Shown: positions 1-15,871, counted from the stretch's first letter. The stretch is 64,000 bases of DNA from Siphonodentalium dalli (GCA_032622095.1 CP136062.1:39618918-39682917); one strand, 5' to 3'. Notes: generated by a model from the letters alone, not told the origin. Made by a program: numbers and translations.

Positions 1-269
1 TCTATTGGTATCCCCACCACACACATATATAGGTATCCCCACCACATACATATATAGGTATCCCCACCACCTACATATATAGGTATCCCCACCACATACA
101 TATATAGGTATCCCCACCACATACATATATAGGTATCCCCACCACATACATATATAGGTATCCCCGCCACATACATATATATGTATCACCCCAACACACA
201 TATATAGGTATCCCCACCACATACATATATAGGTATCCCCACCACATACGTCTATATGTATCCCCACCA

Positions 270-2351
270 CACACACATATAGGTATCCCCACCACATACA
301 TATATAGATATCCCCACCACATACATATATATGTATCCCCACCACATACATCTATATGTATCCCCACCACACACATATATAGGCATCCCCACCACATACA
401 TCTATAGGTATCCCCAGCACACACATATATATAGGTATCCCCACCACATACATATATAGTATCCCCACCACACACATCTATAGGTATCCCCATCACACAC
501 ATATATAGGTATCCCCACCACACACATATATAGGTATCACCACCACACACATATATAGGTATCACCACCACACACATATATAGGTATCCCCACCACATAC
601 ATATATAGGTATCCCACCACATAAATATATAGGTATCCTCACCACACACATCTATAGATATCCCCACCACACACATCTATAGGTATCCCCACCACATACA
701 TATATAAGTATCCCCACCACACACATTTATAGTTATCCACGCCCCATACATATATAGGTATCACTACCACACACATATATAGGTCTCCCCACCACATACA
801 TCTATAGGTATCCCCACCACACACATCTATAGGTATCCCCACCACACACATATATAGGTATCCCCACCATACACATCTATAGGTATCCCCACCACATACA
901 TATATAGGTATCCCAACCACACACATATATAGGTATCCCCACCACATACATATATAGGTATCACCACCACACACATATAGGTATCCCCACCACATACATA
1001 TAGGTATATCCGCCACATACATATAGGTATCCCCGCCACACACATATAGGTATCCCCACCACACACATGTATAGGTATCACCACCACATACATATATAGG
1101 AATACCCAACACATACATATAGGTATCCCCACCACACACATGTATAGGTATCACCACCACATACATATATAGGTATACCCAACACATACATATATAGGTA
1201 TCCCCACCACATACATATATAGGTATCCCCACCACACACATATATAGGTATCCCCACCACATGCATCTATTGGTATCACCGCCACATACATCTATAGGTA
1301 TACCCACCACATACATCTATAGGTATCCCGCCACACACATATATAGGTATCCCCACCACACTCATATATAGGTATCCCCACCACATACATCTATAGGTAT
1401 GCCGCCACACACATATCTAGGTATCGCCACCACACACATATACAGGTATCACCACCACACACATATATAGGTATCCCCGCCAAATACATATATAGGTATC
1501 CCCACCACATACATATATAGGTATCACCACCACACACATATAAAGGTATCCCCACCACACACATATATAGGTATCCCCACCACATACATCTATAGTTATC
1601 CCCACCACACACATATATAGGTATCCCCACCACATACATATATAGGTATCCCCACCACATACATATATAGGTATCCCCACCACATACATATATAGGTATC
1701 CCCACCACATACATATATAGGTATCCCCACCACATACATATATAGGTATCCCCGCCACATACATTTATATGTATCACCACCACACACATATATAGGTATC
1801 CCCACCACATACATATATAGGTATCCCCACCACATACATCTATAGGTATCCCCACCACACATAAATATAGGTATCCCCACCACATACATCTATATGTATC
1901 CCCACCACACACATATATATGTATCCCCACCACATACATCTATAGGTATCCCCACCACACACATATATAGGTATCCCCACCACATACATCTATAGGTATC
2001 CCCACCACACACATATATAGGTATCCCCACCACATATATATATAGGTATCCCCACCACACACATCTATATGTATCCCCACCACACACATATATAGGTATC
2101 CCAACCACACACATATATAGATATCACCACCACATACATATATAGGTATCACCACCACATACATATATAGATATCACCACCACATACATATATAGGTATC
2201 ACCACCACATACATATATAGGTATCACCACCACATACATATAGGTATCCCCGCCACATACATATAGGTATCCCCACCACACACATATAGGTATCCCCACC
2301 ACACACATCTATAGGTATCACCACCACATACATATATAGGTATACCCAACA
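270..2351. repeat. 2.08-kb higher-order repeat, copy 1
   Basis: Rare variants in this stretch recur in the same order about 2,082-2,085 bp downstream. The CCCCAGCAC unit at 409 matches 2491. The four-unit short cluster at 958 matches 3041. The TCACCGCCAC unit at 1276 matches 3361. The GTATCGCCACC unit at 1421 matches 3506. The TATAGTTATC unit at 1591 matches 3676. The left limit is approximate, because the sequence upstream of about 270 no longer matches at that offset. This copy also carries units at 1,860-2,060 that reappear after 3,700 at a shorter offset of about 1,835. Confidence 0.8.
958..1049. repeat. Cluster of four consecutive 23-bp short units
   Basis: Four units in a row lack one AT/TA step (CATATAGG instead of CATATATAGG), at 958-980, 981-1003, 1004-1026 and 1027-1049. 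The third has TATATCCGCC in place of TATCCCCACC. The same cluster with the same third unit occurs at 3041-3132. Related clusters recur through the window and give a convenient phase marker. Confidence 0.95.
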
Positions 2352-3960
2352 CATACATATATAGGTATCCCCACCACATACATATATAGATATCCCCACC
2401 ACATACATATATATGTATCCCCACCACATACATCTATATGTATCCCCACCACACACATATATAGGCATCCCCACCACATACATCTATAGGTATCCCCAGC
2501 ACACACATATATATAGGTATCCACACCACATACATATATAGTATCCCCACCACACACATCTATAGGTATCCCCACCACACACATATATAGGTATCCCCAC
2601 CACACACATATATAGGTATCACCACCACACACATATATAGGTATCACCACCAGACACATATATAGGTATCCCCACCACATACATATATAGGTATCCCCAC
2701 CACATAAATATATATGTATCCTCACCACACATATCTATAGATATCCCCACCACACACATCTATAGGTATCCCCACCACATACATATATAAGTATCCCCAC
2801 CACACACATTTATAGGTATCCACGCTCCATACATATATAGGTATCACTACCACACACATATATAGGTCTCCCCACCACATACATCTATAGGTATCCCCAC
2901 CACACACATCTATATGTATCCCCACCACACACATATATAGGTATCCCCACCATACACATCTATAGTTATCCCCACCACATACATATATAGGTATCCCAAC
3001 CACACACATATATAGGTATCCCCACCACATACATATATAGGTATCACCACCACACACATATAGGTATCCCCACCACATACATATAGGTATATCCGCCACA
3101 TACATATAGGTATCCCCGCCACACACATATAGGTATCCCCACCACACACATATATAGGTATCACCACCACATACATATATAGGTATACCCAACACATACA
3201 TATATAGGTATCCCCACCACATACATATATAGGTATCCCCACCACACACATATATAGGTATCCCCACCACATACATATATCGGTATCCCCACCACATACA
3301 TATATAGGTATCCCCACCACACACATCTATAGGTATCCCCACCACATACATCTATTGGTATCACCGCCACATACATCTATAGGTATACCCACCACATACA
3401 TCTATAGGTATCCCGCCACACACATATATAGGTATCCCCACCACACACATATATAGGTATCCCCACCACATACATCTATAGGTATCCCGCCACACACATA
3501 TCTAGGTATCGCCACCACACACATATACAGGTATCACCACCACACACATATATAGGTATCCCCGCCAAATACATATATAGGTATCCCCACCACATACATA
3601 TATAGGTATCACCACCACACACATATATAGGTATCCCCACCACACACATATATAGGTATCCCCACCACATACATCTATAGTTATCCCCACCACATACATA
3701 TATAGGTATCCCCACCACATACATCTATATGTATCCCCACCACACACATATATATGTATCCCCACCACATACATCTATAGGTATCCCCACCACACACATA
3801 TATAGGTATCCCCACCACATATATATATAGGTATCCCCACCACACACATCTATATGTATCCCCACCACACACATCTATAGGTATCCCAACCCCACACATA
3901 TATAGATATCACCACCACATACATATATAGGTATCCCAACCACACACAAATATAGGTATC
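2352..3960. repeat. 2.08-kb higher-order repeat, copy 2 (shortened)
   Basis: Matches 270-1,600 at offsets of 2,082-2,085 bp. The small drift reflects 1-bp and 2-bp length changes in single units. After about 3,685 the correspondence jumps: the next units match 1,880-2,060 of copy 1. This copy has therefore lost roughly 250 bp (about ten units) relative to copy 1, or copy 1 has gained them. The right limit is approximate. Confidence 0.75.
3041..3132. repeat. Cluster of four 23-bp short units, copy in 2.08-kb HOR copy 2
   Basis: Same unit order as 958-1049, including the TATATCCGCC third unit, displaced by 2,083 bp. It supports the 2.08-kb HOR. Confidence 0.95.
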
Positions 3961-4500
3961 CCCACCACATACACATATAGGTATCCCCACCACATACATA
4001 TATAGGTATCCCCACCACATACATATATAGGTATCCCCACCACATACATATATAGGTATCCCCACCACATACATATACAGGTATCCCCGCCACATACATA
4101 TATATGTATCACCACCACACACATATATAGGTATCCCCACCATATACATATATAGGTATCCCCACCACATACATCTATAGGTATCCCCACCACACATAAA
4201 TATAGGTATCCCCACCACATACATATATAGATATCCCCACCACATACATATATATGTATCCCCACCACATACATCTATATGTATCCCCACCACACACATA
4301 TATATGTATCCCCACCACATACATCTATAGGTATCCCCACCACACACATATATAGGTATCCCCACCACATATATATATTGGTATCCCCACCACACACATC
4401 TATATGTATCCCCACCACACAAATCTATAGGTATCCCAACCCCACACATATATAGATATCACCACCACATACATATATAGGTATCCCAACCACACACATA
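3711..4500. repeat. 550-bp period local duplication (22 units)
   Basis: The block 3,711-3,945 recurs at 4,261-4,495, an offset of exactly 550 bp, or 22 units. It includes the rare GTATCCCAACCCC unit (3881 and 4431), the ATATATATAG/ATATATATTG unit and the run of TATATGTATC units. The same AACCCC marker unit is seen again near 5,814 and 47,239, so this module is dispersed in the array. Confidence 0.75.
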
Positions 4501-6249
4501 TATAGATAACACCACCACATACATATATAGGTATCACCACCACATACATATATAGGTATCACCACCACATACATATAGGTATCTCCGCCACATACATATA
4601 GGTATCCCCACCACACACATATAGGTATCCCCACCACACACATCTATAGGTATCACCACCACATACATATATAGGTATACCCAACACATACATATATAGG
4701 TATCCCCACCACATACATATATAGTTATCCCCACCACACACATCTATTGGTATCCCCACCACATACATATATAGGTGTCCCCACCACACACATATATAGG
4801 TATCCCCACCACATACATCTATAGGTATCCCGCCACACACATATATAGGTATCCCCACCACATACATCTATAGGTATCCCCACCACACACATATATAGGT
4901 ATCCCCACCACATACATAGATAGGTATCCCCACCACACACATCTATAGGTATCCCCACCACACACATCTATAGGTATCCCAACCACACACATATATAGAT
5001 ATAACCACCACATACATATATAGGTATCACCACCACACACATATAGGTATCCCCACCACATACATATAGGTATCCCCGCCACATACATATAGGTATCCCC
5101 ACCACACACATGTAGGTATCCCTACCACACACATCTATAGGTATCACCACCACATACATATATAGGTATACCCAACACATACATATATAGGTATCCCTAC
5201 CACATACATATGTAGTTATCCCCACCACACACATCTATAGGTATCCCCACCACATACATATATAGGTATCCCCACCACATACATATATAGGTATCCCCAC
5301 CACATACATATATAGGTATCCCCACCACATACATCTATTGGTATCACCGCCACATACATCTATAGGCATCCCCACCACATACATCTATAGGTATCCCGCC
5401 ACACACATATATAGGTATCCCCACCACACACATATATAGGTATCACCACCACACACATCTATAGGTATCCCACCACACACATCTATAGGTATCCCCACCA
5501 CACACATATATAGGTATCACCACCACACACATATATAGGTATCCCCGCCCAATACATATATAGGTATCCCCACCACATACATATATAGGTATCACCACCA
5601 CACACATATATAGGTATCCCCACCACATACATATATAGGTATCCCCACCACATACATCTATAGGTATCCCCACCACACACATATATAGGTATCCCCACCA
5701 CCTACATATATAGGTATCCCCACCACCTACATATATAGGTATCCCCACCACATACATATATAGGTATCCCCACCACACACATCTATATGTATCCCCACCA
5801 CACACATCTATAGGTATCCCAACCCCACACATATATAGATATCACCACCACATTCATATAAAGGTATCCCAACCACATACATATATAGGTATCCCAACCA
5901 CACACATATATAGATATCACCACCACATACATATATAGGTATCACCACCACACACATATAGGTATCCCCACCACATACATATAGGTATCCCCGCCACATA
6001 CATATAGGTATCCCCACCACACACATCTATAGGTATCACCACCACATACATATATAGGTATACCCAACACATACATATATAGGTATAACCACCACATACA
6101 TATATAGTTATCCCCACCACACACATCTATAGGTATCCCCACCACATACATATATAGGTATCCCCACCACATACATATATAGGTATCCCCACCACATACA
6201 TATATAGGTATCCCCACCACATACATCTATTGGTATCACCGCCACATAC
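4500..6249. repeat. Mixed satellite block between HOR families
   Basis: Continuous 25-bp units, with short-unit (23-bp) clusters near 4,567, 5,035 and 5,950. Those three clusters give irregular spacing of roughly 470 and 915 bp. The flanking units (TATACCCAACAC after each cluster, TATAGTTATC further on) are the same as those in the 2.98-kb and 2.08-kb HORs. It therefore looks like a broken-up relative of those HORs. No gene or unique sequence is visible. Confidence 0.7.
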
Positions 6250-7279
6250 TTCTATAGGTATCCCCGCCACATACATCTATAGGTATCCCGCCACACACAT
6301 ATATAGGTATCCCAACCACACACATATATAGGTATCCCCACCACATACATCTAAAGGTATCCCGCCACACACATATATAGGTATCCCCACCACACACATA
6401 TATAGGTATCACCACCACACACATATATAGGTATTCCCGCCAAATACATATATAGGTATCCCCACCACATACATATATAGGTATCACCACCACACACATA
6501 TATAGGTATCCCCACCACATACATATATAAATATCCCCACCACATACATATATATGTATCCCCACCACATACATCTATATGTATCCCCACCACAAACATA
6601 TATAGGCATCCCCACCACATACATCTATAGCTATCCCCACCACACACATATATAGGTATCCCCACCACCTACATATATAGGTATCGCCACCACATACATA
6701 TATAGGTATCCCCACCACATACATATATAGGTATCCCCACCACATACATATATAGGTATCCCCGCCACATACATATATATGTATCACCACCACACACATA
6801 TATAGGTATCCCCACCACATACATATATAGGTATCCCCACCACATACGTCTATATGTATCCCCACCACACTCAAATATAGGTATCCCCACCACATACATA
6901 TATAGATATCCCCACCACATACATATATATGTATCCCCACTATATACATCTATATGTATCCCCACCACACACATATATAGGCATCCCCACCACATACATC
7001 TATAGGTATCCCCACCACACACATATATAGGTATCCCCACCACATACATTTATAGTATCCCCACCACACACATCTATAGGTATCCCCACCACACACATCT
7101 ATAGGTATCCCAACCACACACATCTATAGGTATCCCCACCACATAAATATGTAGGTGTCCCCACGATATACATATATAGGTATCCCCACCACACACATAC
7201 ATAGGTATCCCCACCACATACATATATAGGTATCCCCGCCACACACATATATAGGTATCCCCACCACACACATATATAG
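6250..7279. repeat. 1.92-kb higher-order repeat, partial first copy
   Basis: Matches 7,970-8,999 at an offset of 1,720 bp. The TCCCCGCCAC unit at 6261 matches 7981, and the GTATCGCCACC unit at 6681 matches 8401. Upstream of about 6,250 the match fails. The same module is also found at 47.7-48.1 kb at an offset of 41,423 bp (6261 to 47,684), so it is shared with a distant part of the window. Confidence 0.8.
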
Positions 7280-8999
7280 GTCTGCCCACCACATACATAT
7301 ATAGGTATCCCCGCCACACACATATATAGGTATCCCCGCCACATACATATATAGGTCTCCCCGCCACACATCTATAGGTATCCCCACCACACACATATAT
7401 AGGGATCCCCGCCACACACATATATAGGTAACCCCACCACACACATATATAGGTATCACCACCACACACGTATATAGGTATCACCACCACACACATATAT
7501 AGGTATCCCCGCCCAATACATATATAGGTATCCCCACCACATACATATATAGGTATCACCACCACACACATATATAGGTATCCCCACCACAAACATATAT
7601 AGGTATCCCCACCACATACATCTATATATATCCCCACCACACACATATATAGGTATCCCCACCACATACATATATAGGTATCCCCACCACCTACATATAT
7701 AGGTATCCCCACCACATACATATATAGGTATCCCCACCACATACATATATAGGTATCCCCACCACATACATATATAGGTATCCCCGCCACATACATATAT
7801 ATGTATCACCACAACACACATATATAGGTATTCCCACCACATACATATATAGGTATCTCCACCACATAAGTCTATATGTATCCCCACCACACACACATAT
7901 AGGTATCCCCACAACATACATATATAGATGTCCCCACCACATACATATATATGTATCCCCACCACATACATCTATAGGTATCCCCGCCACATACATATAT
8001 ATGTATCCCGCCACACACATATATAGGTATCCCAACCACACACATATATAGGTATCCCCACCACAGACATCTATAGGTATCCCGCCACACACATATATAG
8101 GTATCCCCACCACACACATATATAGGTATCACCACCACACACATATATAGGTATCCCCGCCAAATACATATATAGGTATCCCCACCACATACATATATAG
8201 GTATCACCACCACACACATATATAGGTAACCCCACCACATACATATATAGATATCCCCACCACATACATATATATGTATCCCCACCACATACATCTATAT
8301 GTATCCCCACCACAAACATATATAGGCATCCCCACCACATACATCTATAGGTATCCCCACCACACACATATATAGGTATCCCCACCACCTACATATATAG
8401 GTATCGCCACCACATACATATATAGGTATCCCCACCACATACATATATAGGTATCCCCACCACATACATATATAGGTATCCCCGCCACATACATATATAT
8501 GTATCACCACCACACACATATATAGGTATCCCCACCACATACATATATAGGTATCCCCACCACATACGTCTATAGGTATCCCCACCACACTCAAATATAG
8601 GTATCCCCACCACATACATATATAGATATCCCCACCACATACATATATATGTATCCCCACTACATACATCTATATGTATCCCCACCACACACATATATAG
8701 GCATCCCCACCACATACATCTATAGGTATCCCCACCACACACATATATAGGTATCCCCACCACATACATATATAGTATCCCCACCACACACATATATAGG
8801 TATCCCCACCACACACATCTATAGGTATCCCAACCACACACATCTATAGGTATCCCCACCACATAAATATGTAGGTATCCCCACCATATACATATATAGG
8901 TATCCCCACCACACACATACATAGGTATCCCCACCACATACATATATAGGTATCCCCGCCACACACATATATAGGTATCCCCACCACAGACATATATAG
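7280..8999. repeat. 1.92-kb higher-order repeat, 1720-bp copy
   Basis: Delimited here by the rare GTCTGCCC unit, at 7280 and 9000. Internal markers TGTATCACCACAACAC (7800) and GTATCGCCACC (8401) match the next copy at an offset of 1,920 bp. The stretch 7,345-7,460 differs from later copies and carries units such as GTCTCCCCGCC and a 23-bp CCACACATCT unit. The overall copy is therefore 199-200 bp shorter than the standard length because of an internal rearrangement. Confidence 0.85.
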
Positions 9000-11093
9000 G
9001 TCTGCCCACCACATACATATATAGGTATCCCCGCCACACACATATATAGGTATCCCCGCCACATACATATATATGTATCACCACAACACACATATATAGG
9101 TATCCCCACCACATACATATATAGGTATCTCCACCACATACGTCTATATGTATCCCCACCACACACACATATAGGTATCCCCACAACATACATATATAGA
9201 TATCCCCACCACATACATATATATGTATCCCCACCACATACATCTATAGGTATCCCCGCCACATACATCTATATGTATCCCGCCACACACATATATAGGT
9301 ATCCCAACCACACACATATATAGGTATCCCCACCACATACATCTATAGGTATCCCGCCACACACATATATAGGTATCCCCACCACACACATATATAGGTA
9401 TCACCACCACACACATATATAGGTATCCCCGCCAAATACATATATAGGTATCCCCACCACATACATATATATGTATCACCACCACACACATATATAGGTA
9501 TCCCCACCACTAACATATATAGGTATCCCCACCACATACATCTATAGGTATCCCCACCACACACATATATAGGTATCCCCACCACATACATATATAGGTA
9601 TCCCCACCAACTACATATATAGGTATCCCCACCACATACATATATAGGTATCCCCACCACATACATATATAGGTATCCCCACCACATACATATATAGGTA
9701 TCCCCGCCACATACATATATATGTATCACCACAACACACATATATAGGTATCCCCACCACATACATATATAGGTATCTCCACCACATACGTCTATATGTA
9801 TCCCCACCACACAAACATATAGGTATCCCCACCACATACATATATAGATATCCCCACCACATACATATATATGTATCCCCACCACATACATCTATAGGTA
9901 TCCCCGCCACATACATCTATAGGTATCCCGCCACACACATATATAGGTATCCCAACCACACACATATATAGGTATCCCCACCACATACATCTATAGGTAT
10001 CCCGCCACACACATATATAGGTATCCCCACCACACACATATATAGGTATCACCACCACACACATATATAGGTATCCCCGCCAAATACATATATAGGTATC
10101 CCCACCACATACATATATAGGTATCACCACCACACACATATATAGGTATCCCCACCACATACATATATATATATCCCCACCACATACATATATATGTATC
10201 CCCACCTCATACATCTATATGTATCCCCACCACAAACATATATAGGCATCCCCACCACATACATCTATAGGTATCCCCACCACACACATATATAGGTATC
10301 CCCACCACCTAGATATATAGGTATCGCCACCACATACATATATAGGTATCCCCACCACATACATATATAGGTATCCCCACCACATACATATATAGGTATC
10401 CCCGCCACATACATATATATGTATCACCACCACATACATCTATAGGTATCCCCACCACACACATATATAGGTATCCCCACCACCTAGATATATAGGTATC
10501 GCCACCACATACATATATAGGTATCCCCACCACATACATATATAGGTATCCCCACCACATACATATATAGGTATCCCCGCCACATACATATATATGTATC
10601 ACCACCACACACATATATAGGTATCCCAACACATACATATATAGGTATCCCCACCACATACGTCTATAGGTATCCCCACCACACTCAAATATAGGTATCC
10701 CCACCACATACATATATAGATATCCCCACCACATACATATATATGTATCCCCACTACATACATCTATATGTATCCCCACCACACACATATATAGGCATCC
10801 CCACCACATACATCTATAGGTATCCCCACCACACACATATATAGGTATCCCCACCACATACATATATAGTATCCCCACCACACACATCTATAGGTATCCC
10901 CACCACACACATCTATAGGTATCCCAACCACACACATCTATAGGTATCCCCACCACATAAATATGTAGGTATCCCCACCATATACATATATAGGTATCCC
11001 CACCACACACATACATAGGTATCCCCACCACATACATATATAGGTATCCCCGCCACACACATATATAGGTATCCCCACCACACACATATATAG
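9000..11093. repeat. 1.92-kb higher-order repeat, 2094-bp copy
   Basis: Runs from the GTCTGCCC unit at 9000 to the one at 11,094. Its length equals the standard 1,919 bp plus 175 bp, and the excess is explained by the local seven-unit duplication at 10,256-10,605. The TGTATCACCACAACAC marker occurs twice in this copy (9,072 and 9,720), as in the next two copies. Confidence 0.9.
10256..10605. repeat. 175-bp (seven-unit) tandem duplication inside a HOR copy
   Basis: The unusual CACCTAGATA unit followed by GTATCGCCACC occurs at 10,306 and again at 10,481, exactly 175 bp apart. The preceding and following units are duplicated with it. The next HOR copy has this pair of units once, at 12,400. The duplication is therefore private to the 9.0-11.1 kb copy and arose after that copy had formed. 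Ends are accurate to about one unit. Confidence 0.85.
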
Positions 11094-13012
11094 GTCTGCC
11101 CACCACATACATATATAGGTATCCCCGCCACACACATATATAGGTATCCCCGCCACATACATATATATGTATCACCACAACACACATATATAGGTATCCC
11201 CACCACATACATATATAGGTATCTCCACCACATACGTCTATATGTATCCCCACCACACACACATATAGGTATCCCCACCACATACATATATAGATAACCC
11301 CACCACATACATATATATGTATCCCCACCACATACATCTATAGGTATCCCCGCCACATACATCTATATGTATCCCGCCACACACATATATAGGTATCCCA
11401 ACCACACACATATATAGGTATCCCCACCACATACATCTATAGGTATCCCGCCACACACATATATAGGTATCCCCACCACACACATATATAGGTATCACCA
11501 CCACACACATATATAGGTATCCCCGCCAAATACATATATAGGTATCCCCACCACATACATATATATGTATCACCACCAAACACATATATAGGTATCCCCA
11601 CCACTAACATATATAGGTATCCCCACCACATACATCTATAGGTATCCCCACCACACACATATATAGGTATCCCCACCACATACATATATAGGTATCCCCA
11701 CCACCTACATATATAGGTATCCCCACCACATACATATATAGGTATCCCCACCACATACATATATAGGTATCCCCACCACATACATATATAGGTATCCCCG
11801 CCACATACATATATATGTATCACCACAACACACATATATAGGTATCCCCACCACATACATATATAGGTATCTCCACCACATACGTCTATATGAATCCCCA
11901 CCACACACACATATAGGTATCCCCACCACATACATATATAGATATCCCCACCACATACATATATATGTATCCCCACCACATACATCTATAGGTATCCCCG
12001 CCACATACATCTATAGGTATCCCGCCACACACATATATAGGTATCCCAACCACACACATATATAGGTATCCCCACCACATACATCTATAGGTATCCCGCC
12101 ACACACATATATAGGTATCCCCACCACACACATATATAGGTATCACCACCACACACATATATAGGTATCCCCGCCAAATACATATATAGGTATCCCCACC
12201 ACATACATATATAGGTATCACCACCACACACATATATAGGTATCCCCACCACATACATATATAGATATCCCCACCACATACATATATATGTATCCCCACC
12301 TCATACATCTATATGTATCCCCACCACAAACATATATAGGCATCCCCACCACATACATCTATAGGTATCCCCACCACACACATATATAGGTATCCCCACC
12401 ACCTAGATATATAGGTATCGCCACCACATACATATATAGGTATCCCCACCACATACATATATAGGTATTCCCACCACATACATATATAGGTATCCCCGCC
12501 ACATACATATATATGTATCACCACAACACACATATATAGGTATCCCCACCACATACATATATAGGTATCCCCACCACATACGTCTATAGGTATCCCCACC
12601 ACACTCAAATATAGGTATCCCCACCACATACATATATAGATATCCCCACCACATACATATATATGTATCCCCACTACATACATCTATATGTATCCCACCA
12701 CACACATATATAGGCATCCCCACCACATACATCTATAGGTATCCCCACCACACACATATATAGGTATCCCCACCACATACATATATAGTATCCCCACCAC
12801 ACACATCTATAGGTATCCCCACCACACACATCTATAGGTATCCCAACCACACACATCTATAGGTATCCCCACCACATAAATATGTAGGTATCCCCACCAT
12901 ATACATATATAGGTATCCCCACCACACACATGCATAGGTATCCCCACCACATACATATATAGGTATCCCCGCCACACACATATATAGGTATCCCCACCAC
13001 ACACATATATAG
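11094..13012. repeat. 1.92-kb higher-order repeat, 1919-bp copy
   Basis: From the GTCTGCCC unit at 11,094 to the one at 13,013. Shares the CCTAGATATATAG variant with the preceding copy (12,400 versus 10,306 and 10,481). The copies at 8.39 and 14.33 kb have CCTACATATATAG instead. A 24-bp unit (TATCCCACCACAC near 12,700) lacks one C present in the following copy and accounts for the 1-bp length difference. Confidence 0.9.
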
Positions 13013-14932
13013 GTCTGCCCACCACATACATATATAGGTATCCCCGCCACACACATATATAGGTATCCCCGCCACATACATATATATGTATCACCACAAC
13101 ACACATATATAGGTATCCCCACCACATACATATATAGGTATCTCCACCACATACGTCTATATGTATCCCCACCACACACACATATAGGTATCCCCACCAC
13201 ATACATATATAGATATCCCCACCACATACATATATATGTATCCCCACCACATACATCTATAGGTATCCCCACCACATACATCTATATGTATCCCGCCACA
13301 CACATATATAGGTATCCCAACCACACACATATATAGGTATCCCCACCACATACATCTATAGGTATCCCGCCACACACATATATAGGTATCCCCACCACAC
13401 ACATATATAGGTATCACCACCACACACATATATAGGTATCCTCGCCAAATACATATCTAGGTATCCCCACCACATACATATATATGTATCACCACCACAC
13501 ACATATATAGGTATCCCCACCACTAACATATATAGGTATCCCCACCACATACATCTATAGGTATCCCCACCACACACATATATAGGTATCCCCACCACAT
13601 ACATATATAGGTATCCCCACCACCTACATAAATAGGTATCCCCACCACATACATATATAGGTATCCCCACCACATACATATATAGGTATCCCCACCACAT
13701 ACATATATAGGTATCCCCGCCACATACATATATATGTATCACCACAATACACATATATAGGTATCCCCACCACATACATATATAGGTATCTCCACCACAT
13801 ACGTCTATATGTATCCCCACCACACACACATATAGGTATCCCCACCACATACATATATAGATATCCCCACCACATACATATATATGTATCCCCACCACAT
13901 ACATCTATAGGTATCCCCGCCACATACATCTATAGGTATCCCGCCACACACATATATAGGTATCCCAACCACACACATATATAGGTATCCCCACCACATA
14001 CATCTATAGGTTTCCCGCCACACACATATATAGGTATCCCCACCACACACATATATAGGTATCACCACCACACACATATATAGGTATCCCCGCCAAATAC
14101 ATATATAGGTATCCCCACCACATACATATATAGGTATCACCACCACACACATATATAGGTATCCCCACCACATACATATATAGATATCCCCACCACATAC
14201 ATATATATGTATCCCCACCACATACATCTATATGTATCCCCACCACAAACATATATAGGCATCCCCACCACATACATCTATAGGTATCCCCACCACACAC
14301 ATATATAGGTATCCCTACCACCTACATATATAGGTATCGCCACCACATACATATATAGGTATCCCCACCACATACATATATAGGTATCCCCACCACATAC
14401 ATATATAGGTATCCCCGCCACATACATGTATATGTATCACCACCACACACATATATAGGTATCCCCACCACATACATATATAGGTATCCCCACCACATAC
14501 GTCTATAGGTATCGCCACCACACTCAAATATAGGTATCCCCACCACATACATATATAGATATCCCCACCACATACATATATATGTATCCCCTCTACATAC
14601 ATCTATATGTATCCCCACCACACACATATATAGGCATCCCCACCACATACATCTATAGGTATCCCCACCACACACATATATCGGTATCCCCACCACATAC
14701 ATATATAGTATCCCCACCACACACATCTATAGGTATCCCCACCACACACATCTATAGGTATCCCAACCACACACATCTATAGGTATCCCCACCACATAAA
14801 TATGTAGGTATCCCCACCATATACATATATAGGTATCCCCACCACACACATACATAGGTATCCCCACCACATACATATATAGGTATCCCCGCCACACACA
14901 TATATAGGTATCCCCACCACACACATATATAG
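13013..14932. repeat. 1.92-kb higher-order repeat, 1920-bp copy
   Basis: From GTCTGCCC at 13,013 to 14,933. Internal markers (TGTATCACCACAA- near 13,086 and 13,734, GTATCGCCACC at 14,334) keep the same order and spacing as in the two previous copies. This is the last full-length copy of the family. Confidence 0.9.
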
Positions 14933-15871
14933 GTCTGCCCACCACATACATATATAGGTATCCCCGCCTCACACATATATAGGTATCCCCGCCAAACACA
15001 TATATAGGTATCCTCACCACACACATATATAGGTATCCCCGCCACATACATATATAGGTCTCCCCGCCACACATCTATAGGTATCCCCGCCACACACATA
15101 TATCGGTATCCCCGCAACACACATATATAGGTATCCCCACCACATACATATATAGGTATCACCCCCACACACATATAGGTATCCCCACCACATACATATA
15201 GGTATCCCCGCCACATACATATAGGTATTCCCACCACACACATATAGGTATCCCCACCTCACACATATATAGGTATCACCACCACATACATATATAGGTA
15301 TACCCAACACATACATATATAGGTATCCCCACCACATACATATATAGGTATCCCCACCACACACATCTATAGGTATCCCCACCACATACATATATCGGTA
15401 TCCCCACCACACACATATCTAGGTATCCCCACCACACACATATACAGGTATCCCCACCACATACGTCTATAGGTATCCCCACCACACTCAAATATAGGTA
15501 TCCCCACCACATACATATATAGATATCCCCACCACATACATATATATGTATCCCCACTACATACATCTATATGTATCCCCACCACACACATATATAGGCA
15601 TCCCCACCACATACATCTATAGGTATCCCCACCACACACATATATAGGTATCCCCACCACATACATATATAGTATCCCCACCACACACATCTATAGGTAT
15701 CCCCACCACACACATCTATAGGTATCCCCACCACATAAATATGTAGGTATCCCCACCATATACATATATAGGTATCCCCACCACACACATACATAGGTAT
15801 CCCCACCACATACATATATAGGTATCCCCGCCACACACATATATAGGTATCCCCACCACACACATATATAG
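14933..15871. repeat. 939-bp derivative of the 1.92-kb HOR
   Basis: From GTCTGCCC at 14,933 to 15,872. It contains a four-unit short cluster near 15,160-15,250 and TATCGGTATCC units that are shared with the next block. It is 300 bp (12 units) longer than the following step, so the two differ by a simple whole-unit gain or loss. Confidence 0.8.

Noticed and set aside
958-1049. Possible CRISPR-like repeat/spacer pattern
   Set aside because: There are no unique spacers. Units are contiguous copies of one 25-bp sequence with point and 2-bp changes, and no cas-like gene is present.
2341-2350. GGTATACC palindromes created by the TATACCCAAC variant units (also near 1,100, 3,183, 4,677 and others)
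   Set aside because: They are eight-base palindromes made by a single C-to-A change in a recurring variant unit. No longer dyad or hairpin flanks them.
14582-14782. 66-residue + strand open frame (also 46,314-46,514)
   Set aside because: It stays open only because a few neighbouring units have TAT or TCG in place of the usual TAG. The sequence is ordinary satellite.
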